Made by a program: the position numbers and the translations under genes. A stretch of DNA of 64,000 nucleotides from Candidatus Sulfotelmatobacter sp. (GTDB taxonomy: Bacteria > Acidobacteriota > Terriglobia > Terriglobales > Acidobacteriaceae): the NCBI GenBank assembly GCA_030041475.1, contig JASHNU010000038.1, forward strand, positions 100,187 through 164,186, in the 5' to 3' direction. Positions 1 through 10,564 of this stretch are shown in pieces; positions within the stretch are counted from its first letter, which is position 1; each line of letters begins with the position of its first letter. The notes under the pieces were generated by a model, which saw nothing but the letters and a program-made list of their open reading frames with translations, had not been told where the DNA came from and ran no database searches.

Positions 1-40
1 GAGCTACGGTCAGCATGACATCGGGTGGTCAGGACAAAAT

Positions 41-1294
<1,254 letters not shown>

Positions 1295-1305
1295 GTGGAA
1301 GCTCT

Positions 1306-1314
1306 ATTTTAGCA
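1306..1314 (-). promoter_or_regulatory. Candidate extended -10 promoter for ispG
   Basis: On the minus strand the sequence reads TGCTAAAAT, a TGn-extended -10 element, about 12 bases before the ispG ATG. No clear -35 is visible and no Shine-Dalgarno sequence fits between it and the start, so the transcript may be nearly leaderless. This is inference from sequence only. Confidence 0.4.
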
Positions 1315-1335
1315 TGCGAAAACGGGGCTTCGCCG

Positions 1336-1363
1336 TTGCTTCGTCAGACGCAGCAGCTATAAT
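1336..1363 (+). promoter_or_regulatory. Candidate sigma-70-type promoter for the kinase gene
   Basis: TTGCTT at 1336-1341 and a consensus TATAAT at 1358-1363 are separated by 16 bases. The expected transcription start falls near 1370, only about six bases before the ATG at 1376, which again suggests a nearly leaderless message. The spacing and perfect -10 make this the best-looking promoter I found in the window. Confidence 0.5.
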
Positions 1364-1375
1364 GGCGCGCACGCA

Positions 1376-3967
1376 ATGGCGCTTGCAGCCGGCACGAAAA
1401 TCGGGCCGTATGAAATTCTCGCTCCGCTTGGGGCGGGCGGCATGGGAGAGGTGTACCGCGCGCGCGATACGCGCCTTGGCCGCGATGTTGCGATCAAGGT
1501 TCTTCCGGCCGCAATGGCACGCGACGTCGAGAGGTTGCGCCGATTCGAAACCGAAGCTCGCACCGTCGCGGCGCTCAATCATCCCAACATTCTTGCCATT
1601 CACGACATCGGCACCTATGATGGCGTGCCGTACCTGGTGTCGGAGTGTCTGGAGGGCCAAACGCTGCGGACTGAGTTGAGCAGCGGCGCTCTGCCCATGC
1701 GGCGCGTGGTCGAATACGGCATCGAGATCGCGCAAGGCCTGGCCGCGGCGCATGACAAAGGCATCATCCATCGCGACCTGAAGCCGGAGAACATTTTTGT
1801 CACCCGCGACGGCCGGGTGAAGATTCTCGACTTCGGCCTGGCGAAGCTGGCGCGGCCGGAAACTGAGTCGGAGGATGGCGCGACCCTCGAAGTGGTTCCG
1901 ACCTCAACCGGAATCGTCCTCGGTACTGTGGGTTATATGTCACCCGAGCAGGTGCGGGGCGAACCTGCCGATGCGCGCTCTGACATCTTCGCTTTGGGAA
2001 CGGTCCTGCACGAAATGCTCTCCGGCCAGCGCGCCTTCCGCCGCGACACCTCCGCCGAGACGCTGACCGCAATCCTGAAGGAAGAACCCTCGGAATTGAG
2101 CACAGCGGGCAAACTGGTCTCGCCCGCCATGGAGCGGATCGTGCGCCGTTGTCTCGAGAAAAGACCGACGCAGCGGTTTCAGTCGGCGCGCGATCTCGCA
2201 TTCAACCTCGAGGGAGTGTCTGGAATTTCCTCCATCAGTTCGGCTGCGGCGCCAGCTGCGGCAAAGCGTCGGTATACGAGATTGGCTCCGCTTACGGCAG
2301 GTGCACTCCTGCTCGTGCTGGTGGCCGCTGGAAGCTGGATCTTGGGCCGTCGCACAGCCACAACCCTTCCGCCTCACTATCATCAGCTCACTTTCGAACG
2401 CGGGCTGGTCTATGCGGCTCGCTTCGCGCCCGACGGACGTTCCATCTACTACAGCGCCACCTGGAATGGGCGGCCTGTGGAGCTCTACTCGACCATGCCA
2501 GACAGCCCGGAATCGCGCCCGCTGAATCTGGTGAGCTCCACCTTGTTCGCGGTTTCCTCTTCCGAGCTCGCCATGTCAATCGGCTGCACCGACCGCTACA
2601 TCGGAAACTGCATGGGCACACTGGGGCAGGTGCCGGTTGCCGGCGGCACGCCCCGGGAAGTCGCAGACGACGTGCTTTCGGCAGACTGGACGGCAGATAC
2701 CAGTGAGATGGCGGTGATCCGCGAAGTCCAGGGAAAATATCGCGTGGAGTTTCCACGCGGGAAAGCCATTTATGAAAGCCTCCGACCGCTCGGGTATATC
2801 CGTATATCGCCCAAGGCCGACAAGTTAGCGTTCGCGGAGTTTGTCAATATCGAGGGCGACGGCGGCTGGGTGGTTGCGGTGGATCGAAACGGCAAGGAGT
2901 TGATCCGATCGCAGCCGTTCATCAGCGTCGAGGGCGTCGCGTGGTCGCCTTCGGGAGCTGAGGTGTGGGCGGGCGCGGCCTCGCATGAGGGCTGGGCGGA
3001 CGCAATTCACGGTCTCAGCCTGAATGGCAAAGACCGCATCGTACTGCGTCTGCCGGGCATGCTGCGACTGCATGACGTGTCGCGCGGAGGGCGCATCCTG
3101 ATGTCGAAGGAGTCGTGGCGAAGCGGATTGCAGTTGCGCGGGCCGGGAGATAACAAAGAGCGAGACTTTGCGTGGCTCGACTTCGCCACGGTGCGCGACC
3201 TCTCGCAGGATGGGACATACATGACGTTCGACGACTGGGGAGCGGCGGCGGCTAATGCCAATCTGGCTTACTTGCGCAAAACCGACGGTTCGCCGGCCAT
3301 CAAGCTCGGGGCATGGTCTTCGCCGGTGCTCTCGCCCGACGGAAAGCGCCTGTTAGCGGTTGAGCTGTCGCTCACTGCCACGCCAGGTCTGGTCTTAGTC
3401 CCGACGGGCGTGGGCGAACTGCAGAGACTGAACGCTTCCGGGATGCAGCAGTTGAATAGCCTCGGCTTCATGCCCGGCGGGAAGGCAGTCTACTTTGCCG
3501 GCGATGACGGTCATGGATGGAAAATGTACCTGCAAGATTTGACCGGCGGAGCCGCCCACAGCGTAACGCCGGTGATCACGATGAAGCCGTCACATACCGA
3601 GTCGCACCTGGTTTCGCCGGATGGCAAATTTATCTTCGCCCGCGATCTGAGCGGCAAGGGCCAACTTTATCCGATTGCCGGCGGTGAGGCGCGTGCCGTC
3701 CCAGGCTGGATGCCTGACGATATCTGGATCGACTGGTCTGCGGATGGACGCTCCGCGCTTTTGTATCGCGACAACAAAACATCGGCGCTTGTGTATCGGC
3801 TCGACTTGGCCACGGGGAAGCGGGAGACTGTTGTAGCTCTGGCTCCTGGCGATTCTGCGGGAGTGACCTCGGTGTACAACGTCCGCATGGCCGCGGACGG
3901 GAAATGCTACGCGTATAGCTTCGCACGCGACCTGTCGGATTTGTTCCTGGTCGAAGGCGTTCAGTAG
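1376..3967 (+). CDS. Membrane-anchored Ser/Thr protein kinase with C-terminal PD40/WD40-like propeller
   Basis: Predicted Hanks-type kinase that phosphorylates proteins at the membrane. Residues 10-275 form the kinase domain: Gly-rich loop GAGGMGEVY (19-27), catalytic Lys41 in [13 protein letters not shown] (132-139), DFG (152-154) and an APE-like SPEQ (189-192). A single membrane segment lies at about 304-324, so the C-terminal half should be outside the cytoplasm. Residues 335-863 hold repeated [23 protein letters not shown] and SADGRSAL motifs typical of PD40 (TolB-like) beta-propeller blades, a plausible sensor or scaffold. This architecture is common in Acidobacteria. The gene stands alone on the plus strand between ispG and rseP. 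The substrate is unknown. Confidence 0.93.
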   Translation: MALAAGTKIGPYEILAPLGAGGMGEVYRARDTRLGRDVAIKVLPAAMARDVERLRRFETEARTVAALNHPNILAIHDIGTYDGVPYLVSECLEGQTLRTELSSGALPMRRVVEYGIEIAQGLAAAHDKGIIHRDLKPENIFVTRDGRVKILDFGLAKLARPETESEDGATLEVVPTSTGIVLGTVGYMSPEQVRGEPADARSDIFALGTVLHEMLSGQRAFRRDTSAETLTAILKEEPSELSTAGKLVSPAMERIVRRCLEKRPTQRFQSARDLAFNLEGVSGISSISSAAAPAAAKRRYTRLAPLTAGALLLVLVAAGSWILGRRTATTLPPHYHQLTFERGLVYAARFAPDGRSIYYSATWNGRPVELYSTMPDSPESRPLNLVSSTLFAVSSSELAMSIGCTDRYIGNCMGTLGQVPVAGGTPREVADDVLSADWTADTSEMAVIREVQGKYRVEFPRGKAIYESLRPLGYIRISPKADKLAFAEFVNIEGDGGWVVAVDRNGKELIRSQPFISVEGVAWSPSGAEVWAGAASHEGWADAIHGLSLNGKDRIVLRLPGMLRLHDVSRGGRILMSKESWRSGLQLRGPGDNKERDFAWLDFATVRDLSQDGTYMTFDDWGAAAANANLAYLRKTDGSPAIKLGAWSSPVLSPDGKRLLAVELSLTATPGLVLVPTGVGELQRLNASGMQQLNSLGFMPGGKAVYFAGDDGHGWKMYLQDLTGGAAHSVTPVITMKPSHTESHLVSPDGKFIFARDLSGKGQLYPIAGGEARAVPGWMPDDIWIDWSADGRSALLYRDNKTSALVYRLDLATGKRETVVALAPGDSAGVTSVYNVRMAADGKCYAYSFARDLSDLFLVEGVQ

Positions 3968-3971
3968 CGAT

Positions 3972-4005
3972 TCAAAAAACAAAAGGAGCCGATTCCGGCT
4001 CCTTT
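3972..4005 (-). terminator. Intrinsic terminator of the rseP transcription unit
   Basis: Perfect 9-bp inverted repeat AAAGGAGCC (3982-3990) and GGCTCCTTT (3997-4005) with a 6-base loop. Read on the minus strand the stem is followed by TGTTTTTTG, giving a U-tract just downstream of the rseP stop. It may also act weakly on the convergent kinase transcript. Confidence 0.8.
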
Positions 4006-4026
4006 CCAGCCTGAACTTCGCGCATT

Positions 4027-5355
4027 TTACGGCATGCGATCGGCCAAGCCGGGAATCGTCTTCATCAGGTCGTTGTAGATGACCATGACTGCGAATAGCA
4101 CGAGGAATACAAAGGCCGCCTGGTAGACACGCTCTTTGATGGTGAGGCTGATGTCGCGGCGCATCAAGCCCTCGATGATGAGGAACAGGATCACGCCGCC
4201 ATCAAGAATGGGAATCGGCAGCAGGTTAAAGATGCCGAGGTTCAGGCTGATGGCCGCAGTCAGTTCCATGAGCGGCGTCCAGCCCTTGCGCCGGGCGGCT
4301 TCGCCTGCAGCCTGGCCGATGCGGATGGGTCCCTCGATGGATTTCGGGGAAATTTTGCCTTGAGCCATCTTCTTCACGAGTTCCAGAATCAGCATCGCGT
4401 TTTGCCGGTTCTCGTGCAGGGACAAGCTGAAGGCAGCACCGAACGGCAGAGTCTTCACCTTCGTCTGCATGCTGCCCAAGCCCACACGATAGCGCTTCTC
4501 GGAAAGCTGCGGCGTCACTGTAAAAGTCTTGGTCTCCCCGTCGCGCAGCACAGTAATCGCGACCGGTTTGTCCTTGGTCACCTGGAGGCTCTCTATCATC
4601 TCGGGCATTGCGGAAACTGGTTTGCCATCGAGTGCGATGATCTGGTCTTTCTCTTTCAGCCCCGCTTTTTCTGCGGGCATGTCCGGCGTCAAATCGGTGA
4701 CAACGACCTTCTCCTGCTTCGGCGCCCAGCCGGCGACTCCGATCTGATCAACGCCTTCCGGTTCTGGAACGACGGTGATTTCCATCCTTCTTCCGCCGCG
4801 CTCGATCTCGATCGGGAGCGGCTGGTTGGGGCTCAGCGCTTCTTTCAGGTCAACCTGTTCCCAGGTGGGATTCTGAATTCCATCCACTCGCGTGATGCGG
4901 TCGCCGATCTGCAGACCGGCCTTGGCGGCCGGAGTATCTTTCAGCACCCAGCCGATCACGGTCGGCTCGTCGTAAACCGCGAGGTACTCATAGTGCACCA
5001 TGTAAACCACGGTGAGCAGAACGACGGCCAGAAGAATGTTCATCGTGGGGCCAGCGATCGCGATCAGGAAGCGGTGCCAGCGCGAGTGCGAGAGGAATTC
5101 GCCGGGATCGCCGGTGCGATCGTCCATCGGATTCTCGCCCGCCATCTTGACGTAGCCGCCGAGAGGAATGGCGTTGATGCGGTAATCGGTCTCGCCCTGG
5201 CGGAAGCCGACCAGCCGCTTGCCAAATCCGATAGCAAATTGCTCGACGCGCACACCCAGCCACTTGGCCACGGCGTAGTGGCCGAACTCGTGGATCAGGA
5301 TCATGAAGCCCAGAACCGCGACCACCGCAACCAGAGAAGTGAGAAAATCAGACAT
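4027..5355 (-). CDS. rseP: Site-2 intramembrane zinc metalloprotease RseP/RasP (two PDZ domains)
   Basis: Inner-membrane protease that cleaves membrane-anchored regulators and signal-peptide remnants. The 442-residue product has the zinc motif HEFGH at residues 22-26 in the first membrane helix, a second helix after AGPTMN, two PDZ domains (roughly 125-195 and 205-290), and the third-ligand motif NLLPIPILDGG near residue 388 in a C-terminal helix. This is the standard RseP layout. It lies downstream of dxr in the same direction, a gene order (uppS-cdsA-dxr-rseP) widespread in bacteria. In this window the anti-sigma factor near 34.5 kb is a possible substrate, but that is only inference. Confidence 0.96.
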   Translation of the reverse strand: MSDFLTSLVAVVAVLGFMILIHEFGHYAVAKWLGVRVEQFAIGFGKRLVGFRQGETDYRINAIPLGGYVKMAGENPMDDRTGDPGEFLSHSRWHRFLIAIAGPTMNILLAVVLLTVVYMVHYEYLAVYDEPTVIGWVLKDTPAAKAGLQIGDRITRVDGIQNPTWEQVDLKEALSPNQPLPIEIERGGRRMEITVVPEPEGVDQIGVAGWAPKQEKVVVTDLTPDMPAEKAGLKEKDQIIALDGKPVSAMPEMIESLQVTKDKPVAITVLRDGETKTFTVTPQLSEKRYRVGLGSMQTKVKTLPFGAAFSLSLHENRQNAMLILELVKKMAQGKISPKSIEGPIRIGQAAGEAARRKGWTPLMELTAAISLNLGIFNLLPIPILDGGVILFLIIEGLMRRDISLTIKERVYQAAFVFLVLFAVMVIYNDLMKTIPGLADRMP

Positions 5356-5445
5356 AATCGAGGTACGTTCTCTCCAACTGATTAGATTCCGAAAATCAGA
5401 TGCAGACGCTGATACGAATTAAACGCAGATGCCGAACGAAAGATA

Positions 5446-6654
5446 CTATGCGAATGATGTAGCCTTGGGACGCCCGACCTTTCTTGCACTCCGGCCCGAG
5501 CCAGCCACGCGCTCGTGGGCAGATCGGCGGGCTTCGGCGTCGGCTGCAAGCACTTCAGCAATAGACTCCAGTTTTCCGCTTTCGGTTGCATCCAGAACTG
5601 TTTCGATGATCCTGGGAATGTCGTTAAAACCAATCGTACCTTCCAGAAACGCCGCCACTGCGACTTCGTCGGCGGCATTCAGGGCCACGGTTTTGGCGCC
5701 GCCCGCCTCTACCGCTTCATACGCCAAACTCAGGCAAGGGAATTTTTTCAGGTCCGGCGGACAGAAGTCCAGATGACGCAAGTCACTGACGGCAAAGCGC
5801 ATGTCCGACGGAATCCGCTCCGGATATGTTAGAGCGTAAAGAATCGGCAAACGCATATCCGTCACGGAAAACTGAGCAAGTATGCTGCCATCCACAAACT
5901 CCACCATGGAATGGATTGTCGACTGTGGGTGGACAATGACTTCCACTTTTGCGGGGGGGATGTGAAAGAGTCTGCACGCTTCGATGACTTCGAAGCCCTT
6001 GTTCATCAGCGTGGCCGAGTCGATGGTGATGCGTCGACCCATCTTCCAGGTGGGATGATTCAGAGCCTCTTCCACCGTGATTTCGGCGAATTTGGACGCA
6101 GGAGTATTCAGAAAAGGCCCGCCCGACGCGGTGAGCCAGATGCGGTCGACTTCCTCGACTCGACCGCCGCGCAAGCATTGATGGACGGCATTATGTTCGC
6201 TATCGATAGGCAACAGCGGCTTGCCCTGCTTGCGGGCTTCGGTAGTGATGAGCTCGCCGGCGGCGACAAGGCATTCCTTGTTGGCGAGGCCGAGTGCCTT
6301 ACCGGCCTTTACGGCTTCGTAAGTTGCCTCCAATCCGGCGACGCCGACAATCGCGCTGACCACGAAATCGACCTCGGGATGAGTGGCGACTTGCACCGTA
6401 CCGGCAGAACCGTGGACGACTTCGGTTGCAGCGAGTCCTTCGATCTTGAGTCGGCTGCGGAGGCGGTCCGCATCTTTCTCCGCTGCCATCGAAAGGACGC
6501 GCGGACGCCAACGACGGGCTTGCTCGAACGCCGCGTCGACATTGCTTCCTGCAGCGAGAGCGACGATCTGAAATCGGTCAGGATAAGACTCGGCCACACT
6601 AAGCGTGCTGCGGCCGATGGAACCGGTGGAGCCCAGGATGGCGATGCGTTTCAT
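5446..6654 (-). CDS. dxr: 1-deoxy-D-xylulose 5-phosphate reductoisomerase (DXR/IspC)
   Basis: Second enzyme of the MEP isoprenoid pathway, NADPH-dependent, cytoplasmic. The N-terminal dinucleotide motif ILGSTGSIGRSTL is at residues 6-18; the active-site stretch includes LLPIDSEHNAVHQCL and TASGGPFL, and later HPTWKMGRRITIDSATLMNKGFE-type metal/substrate motifs (given here only in part). At 402 residues it is full length. The C-terminus ends in a short basic tail. It starts 10 bases after the phosphatase gene stop, so it probably belongs to the same operon as uppS and cdsA upstream and rseP downstream. Confidence 0.97.
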   Translation of the reverse strand: MKRIAILGSTGSIGRSTLSVAESYPDRFQIVALAAGSNVDAAFEQARRWRPRVLSMAAEKDADRLRSRLKIEGLAATEVVHGSAGTVQVATHPEVDFVVSAIVGVAGLEATYEAVKAGKALGLANKECLVAAGELITTEARKQGKPLLPIDSEHNAVHQCLRGGRVEEVDRIWLTASGGPFLNTPASKFAEITVEEALNHPTWKMGRRITIDSATLMNKGFEVIEACRLFHIPPAKVEVIVHPQSTIHSMVEFVDGSILAQFSVTDMRLPILYALTYPERIPSDMRFAVSDLRHLDFCPPDLKKFPCLSLAYEAVEAGGAKTVALNAADEVAVAAFLEGTIGFNDIPRIIETVLDATESGKLESIAEVLAADAEARRSAHERVAGSGRSARKVGRPKATSFA

Positions 6655-6664
6655 GTTTTAGCTG

Positions 6665-7162
6665 CTACTTCGTAAAGGCTGCCGCGTAGTGGTCAATCCA
6701 CGCCCGCTGTTCTTCGGTCTCCGGAACCATCACTCCCCGTGCCGCAGTAATCTTTTCCACAGCAGCGCCCGGGCTCATTCCCTTCTTCACTAGGAGGCAG
6801 GCTGCAACCAACCCGCTCCGCCCCACTCCCTGGCGGCAATGAATGACAACGTCCTTCCCGCGCGACAATGAATGTTCGGCTTGGTCCAAAGCGTTTGAGA
6901 GCATCGTTTCTGACTTGGGAACGTCGCGATCCGGAATCGGAAGGGAAATGAACTCCAGTCCCTTGTGGCGAACTTCAGTTGCCTCGCCCTGAAGGTCGAG
7001 GTCCTTCTCTTCTTGGGGCTCCAGCAGAGAGACAACCGTGCCGACGCCGCTGCGCTTCCAATCTGCCAGTTCGTCCGCGAGCCAGTCCCCGCCACGCGGT
7101 CGGGCTGACAGCGCGATCCTTCCAGGCCATACGTCGTCGAGCCAGTAAAGCCTCGTTGGCAT
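6665..7162 (-). CDS. Dual-specificity/tyrosine phosphatase-like protein
   Basis: A 165-residue protein with the phosphatase signature HCRQGVGRSG (Cys and Arg of CX5R), preceded by a candidate general-acid Asp in PIPDRDVP. It would remove phosphate from Tyr or Ser/Thr residues of proteins or from another phosphoester. I chose the ATG at 7162, which follows the stop of the ParB-like ORF by two bases, rather than the longer open frame to 7288 that overlaps that ORF. The position between cdsA and dxr is unexpected for a phosphatase and suggests an accessory insertion into the envelope operon. Possible counterpart to the nearby kinase, but no direct evidence. Confidence 0.85.
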   Translation of the reverse strand: MPTRLYWLDDVWPGRIALSARPRGGDWLADELADWKRSGVGTVVSLLEPQEEKDLDLQGEATEVRHKGLEFISLPIPDRDVPKSETMLSNALDQAEHSLSRGKDVVIHCRQGVGRSGLVAACLLVKKGMSPGAAVEKITAARGVMVPETEEQRAWIDHYAAAFTK

Positions 7163-7164
7163 GA

Positions 7165-7419
7165 TTACTCGTGATCCTTTGCGATGACATCTCGCGGGAG
7201 ATTGTCTACGTCCACGCCCCGCTGACGCAGTACGTAAATACGATGATGTCCTTCCAGTATAGTTCCATCCGGCCCGGTTTTCAGGCACTGCTCACCCATT
7301 CGGAGCGATCCCAGAATCTCACCCGTCGAGAACTGCTCGAATTTTGCGAGCTTCCCGGCGTTGAGGGAACTATCCCGGTGCAACGGTTTAAGGGGAGGGA
7401 ACTTCGGCGGATCCGCCAT
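7165..7419 (-). CDS. Small ParB/sulfiredoxin-fold-like protein
   Basis: An 84-residue ORF with the short motif ILEGHHRIYVLRQRG near its C-terminal third, which resembles the GxHRxxA box of ParB-N/sulfiredoxin-fold proteins that bind or hydrolyse nucleotides. It lacks the HTH and dimerisation parts of chromosomal ParB, so it is not a partition protein. It is translationally coupled to the phosphatase (stop TAA at 7165-7167, next ATG at 7162), which argues that the two act together. Function unknown. Confidence 0.7.
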   Translation of the reverse strand: MADPPKFPPLKPLHRDSSLNAGKLAKFEQFSTGEILGSLRMGEQCLKTGPDGTILEGHHRIYVLRQRGVDVDNLPRDVIAKDHE

Positions 7420-7434
7420 GACTGCGCGCGTCGG

Positions 7435-8328
7435 TTACTGCATGACGCGCCAAGCCGCATAGTACCACAGGACCGGCGCGGCGAAGAGCAGCGCGTCGAT
7501 GCGGTCGAGCATGCCGCCGTGGCCGGGGAGAATCGCGCCAGAGTCCTTCACGCCAGCGCCGCGCTTGATGAGCGACTCGACCAGATCGCCCAGCTGGGCG
7601 GCGATGTTCAGCACGACGGTCAGTACGATCACCGGACCCATCGGCGGCACTTCGAGCCCGTACAGGCCGTCGGGGCGCTGGATCAACCCCCAGCCGAGCA
7701 GAGTAGTGCTGATCTGTTCGGCGTGGCCGAACATTAGCCATCCGACAAGAACGCTGGCGATGACCGATGCGGCTGCACCTTCCCAGGTTTTCCTGGGGCT
7801 GATGCGCGGTGACATGAGATGCCGCCCGATCGCTTTGCCCACGAAATAGGCGAAGATGTCGCCCGCCCACACCACCAGCAGCAGATACAGCAGATAAAAC
7901 GCACCCGCCCACATCTGGCGCAGCTGCACCAGCATGCCCAGGGGCAGGACGATATAGGTGAACGCGAAGACCGAAGCCGCGGCAGCGGGATATCCGCTTC
8001 TCAGGTCTTCCCCCCGCATGGCGCGCGTCAGAAAGAGGAAGGGCGCGAGGGCCGCGGCAAATCCCAGCATGACGAGGAACTTTCCCGTCGAGAGCAGCGC
8101 TGTCTCGCCGCCACTGAGCGCTAGCGTGACGAAGAAAAGCACGGTGAAGATGTAGGTCGGCAGCGGCATCGGCTCGACGCCATAGTGTTCGGTGAGCCCG
8201 AGGAATTCGCGAATCGTGATGAGGGCCACCGTGGCGGCGACTACCGCAAGCGCCTCGACCGGCGCCCGCAGAATGAGCGCCAGTACGATTGGGATCAGTA
8301 CGACCGCGGTCGCGATGCGTTTGAGCAA
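7435..8328 (-). CDS. cdsA: Phosphatidate cytidylyltransferase (CdsA)
   Basis: Makes CDP-diacylglycerol from phosphatidate and CTP in the inner membrane, the entry to phospholipid synthesis. The protein is strongly hydrophobic with about eight membrane segments and ends with the CDS signature around ISPRKTWEGAAASV and LVESLIKRGAGVKDSG, then GHGGMLDRIDALL. The open frame extends to an ATG at 8409, but that ATG sits inside a dispersed repeat (8405-8517) and would add 27 unusual residues; the TTG at 8328 gives the family-typical LLKRIATAVVLIP start. The true start is uncertain. Downstream of uppS in the usual order. Confidence 0.94.
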   Translation of the reverse strand: MLKRIATAVVLIPIVLALILRAPVEALAVVAATVALITIREFLGLTEHYGVEPMPLPTYIFTVLFFVTLALSGGETALLSTGKFLVMLGFAAALAPFLFLTRAMRGEDLRSGYPAAAASVFAFTYIVLPLGMLVQLRQMWAGAFYLLYLLLVVWAGDIFAYFVGKAIGRHLMSPRISPRKTWEGAAASVIASVLVGWLMFGHAEQISTTLLGWGLIQRPDGLYGLEVPPMGPVIVLTVVLNIAAQLGDLVESLIKRGAGVKDSGAILPGHGGMLDRIDALLFAAPVLWYYAAWRVMQ

Positions 8329-8404
8329 GGGAAGTGAGTCCGAGGTGACGGCGCAATTATAACCACAGAAGCAGCGTTCGAAATGAGCACCCCACAACGA
8401 CTGC

Positions 8405-8517
8405 GTCATCCCGAAACCCGGCGTACTTCAGCCGGATGAGGGATCTCCCTTAAGTCGAACGCCGATCAGGGGGAGATCCCTCGGCCCGCTGGAGCGAACG
8501 CGGTCCTTCGGGATGAC
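8405..8517. repeat. Dispersed intergenic repeat (GTCATCCC/GGGATGAC ends)
   Basis: The element begins GTCATCCCG (8405) and ends CGGGATGAC (8517), so its ends are inverted copies. Inside are GGGATCTCCC and GGGAGATCCC, also inverted. Related elements lie at 27411-27462 and 58171-58327. It sits between uppS and cdsA and overlaps the 5' end of the longest possible cdsA frame. Confidence 0.75.
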
Positions 8518-8542
8518 GACATCGACGTGCTGAGATGTCTTG

Positions 8543-9397
8543 TTAAGAATTCTGTCCCGGGCCGTCGCCGTTCAGCCCCCCGTAGCGGCGCTCGCGCTTT
8601 TGAAATTCGAGAATGCCTTCCAGCAGGTGCACGCCGCGGAAGTCGGGCCAGAGCGTCGAAGTCACGTAAATTTCGGCATAAGCCAGCTGCCACAGCAGAA
8701 AGTTGCTCAGCCGCATCTCGCCCGAGGTGCGGACCACGAGATCGGGGTCGGGTAGGTGCCGCGTGTAGAGATGCCGGCTGACCGCGTCTTCGTCAATCTT
8801 CAGATGATGGATGCCGCCATTCTGCGAGGCCGCTTCAACCATCGAGCGGAAGGCGTCGACCAGTTCGCTGCGGGCGCTGTAGTTCAGCGCCAACGTGAGC
8901 ACCATACCCGTGTTGCGCGCCGTGGCCTCACGCGCCCAGCCCATACGCTCCTGCACGTCTTTGGGTAGTTCGTGCGGGCGGCCGATGTAGTCGAGACGAA
9001 TGTTGTTTTCGTTCAGCGTTGGTACTTCCGCCTTCAGGTAGCGGCTCAACAGGCGCATCAGGAATGAAACCTCGCTCTCCGGGCGCTTCTTCCAGTTTTC
9101 CTCGGAAAATGCGTAGAGCGTGAGCGCTGGAATATGAATGCGGGCCGCGGTTTCGACCGTCGAACGCACGGCCGCGACTCCGGCGCGATGGCCCGCCACA
9201 CGCGGCAGGTGCCGGCGTTTGGCCCAGCGCCCATTACCGTCCATGATGATGGCAATGTGCTTGGGTAGCTGCGCTGGATCGAGGTGCCGGTAGATTTCCG
9301 CTTCCTTGCGCTCGAGACCTAGGGGTACGTGGGAAGCTACTTTGTCGTGCAAAGTGGACACAATGAAGAGGCTAACACAGCAGGGGAAGGGATGCAA
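8543..9397 (-). CDS. uppS: Isoprenyl transferase / undecaprenyl diphosphate synthase
   Basis: Cis-prenyltransferase that builds the C55 lipid carrier for peptidoglycan. Contains the substrate-binding signature HIAIIMDGNGRWAKRR near residues 47-62, HRAGVAAVR, LTLYAFSEENWKR-like, and the C-terminal RTSGEMRLSNFLLWQLAYAE region with Arg/Ser pyrophosphate contacts. The N-terminus is longer than usual; a GTG at 9361 (VSTLHDKVAS) is an alternative start and there is no strong ribosome site at either. Heads the uppS-cdsA-dxr-rseP series. Confidence 0.95.
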   Translation of the reverse strand: MHPFPCCVSLFIVSTLHDKVASHVPLGLERKEAEIYRHLDPAQLPKHIAIIMDGNGRWAKRRHLPRVAGHRAGVAAVRSTVETAARIHIPALTLYAFSEENWKKRPESEVSFLMRLLSRYLKAEVPTLNENNIRLDYIGRPHELPKDVQERMGWAREATARNTGMVLTLALNYSARSELVDAFRSMVEAASQNGGIHHLKIDEDAVSRHLYTRHLPDPDLVVRTSGEMRLSNFLLWQLAYAEIYVTSTLWPDFRGVHLLEGILEFQKRERRYGGLNGDGPGQNS

Positions 9398-9438
9398 TCG
9401 CGCCCAGGGCTGGCGGTACGCTCGTTACCTCGGCGTCT

Positions 9439-10494
9439 TTACTTTGCTTCTTCCGGCACAATCCTCAGCTCCAGCTTTTCTGTATACCGCAGCACGGTCA
9501 GCGTCGAACTGACGGCCACCCGGACTTCGGTCAGCAGGCGGTGGAGATCGTCCACGCCCGCGACTGGCTGGCCTTCGAGCGCGATGATTACGTCGCCCTC
9601 GCGCAGGCCGGATCGTTTGGCCGGACTGGCCTCCTCGACCGACAGCACCAGCGCGCCCGTCTCTCGCGTCAGCTCGTAGAAGCGCACCACTCGCCGATGC
9701 ACGGGCACGGTCTGCGCCGACACACCAATAAAACTGCGGCGGATACGTCCGTCGCGCAGCAGGCGGCTGGCCACGAACTTGGCAGTGTTGATGCCAATGG
9801 CGAAGCAGATCCCCTGTGCCGGTAGAATCGTCGCGGTATTCACGCCGATGACGCGTCCGGAGGAATCGACCAGCGGACCACCCGAATTGCCGGGATTGAG
9901 AGAGGCGTCAGTCTGGATGACATCGTCAATCAGGCGGCCGGAATAGGACCGGAGTGACCGGCCGAGAGCACTCACCACACCCGCTGTCACGGTCGACTGA
10001 AATCCATAGGGCGCGCCGATTGCAATGACGATCTGGCCTGGGCGCAACTCTTGCGAATCGCCCAGCGTGGCCGGGGTGAGCACGTGCTCATCGAAATTTG
10101 GCTCCTCCAGGCGGATGACGGCCAGGTCGCTCGCCGGATCGTCGCCGATCAGGGTGGCCGGGCGGCGGTGGCCATCGGCCAATGTGACGGCGATACGGGC
10201 CGCGTCGTGCACGACGTGGCTGTTGGTGAGGATCAGGCCGTCGGGGGTAAAGACGAAGCCCGAGCCAGAGCCGGCGCGCTCGCGCGGCTCGCCGGAGCGG
10301 GTTCGGTCCCCACCTGGATGAACTTTCTGATGCACTTCGATATGGACCACTGACGGGCTGATGCGCTCGACCGCGCTGGTGACGGCGGCAGAGTACGCGT
10401 CGAGCAGGGAAGCGTCGGTATTTTGCACGTGCGGATGTTCGGCCGGAATCAGTGGGCTGGAATAGCGGAGGGTGGCGGCTTCATGGATATTCAT
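9439..10494 (-). CDS. HtrA/Deg-like trypsin-fold serine protease with one PDZ domain
   Basis: Protein quality-control protease. The trypsin-like domain spans about residues 35-250 with catalytic His93 (TNSHVV), Asp123 (SDLAV) and Ser204 (GNSGGP), followed by a single PDZ domain (about 255-345). At 351 residues it is in the range of DegS-type one-PDZ proteases, but I see neither a signal peptide nor an N-terminal membrane segment: the first 30 residues are polar. It could therefore be cytoplasmic, or the true start could be missing. It lies upstream of uppS with a 41-base gap. Confidence 0.93.
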   Translation of the reverse strand: MNIHEAATLRYSSPLIPAEHPHVQNTDASLLDAYSAAVTSAVERISPSVVHIEVHQKVHPGGDRTRSGEPRERAGSGSGFVFTPDGLILTNSHVVHDAARIAVTLADGHRRPATLIGDDPASDLAVIRLEEPNFDEHVLTPATLGDSQELRPGQIVIAIGAPYGFQSTVTAGVVSALGRSLRSYSGRLIDDVIQTDASLNPGNSGGPLVDSSGRVIGVNTATILPAQGICFAIGINTAKFVASRLLRDGRIRRSFIGVSAQTVPVHRRVVRFYELTRETGALVLSVEEASPAKRSGLREGDVIIALEGQPVAGVDDLHRLLTEVRVAVSSTLTVLRYTEKLELRIVPEEAK

Positions 10495-10564
10495 GCTGCA
10501 TAGATGACGCTCGATCTAGCTTGGATTCACGTCGCGGAGCTTGGCTTGGCTCCGACCGGACAGT

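Noticed and set aside
5378..5400. CTGATT...AATCAG hairpin between dxr and rseP
   Set aside because: Only six pairs with a long loop and no U-tract; not convincing as a terminator.
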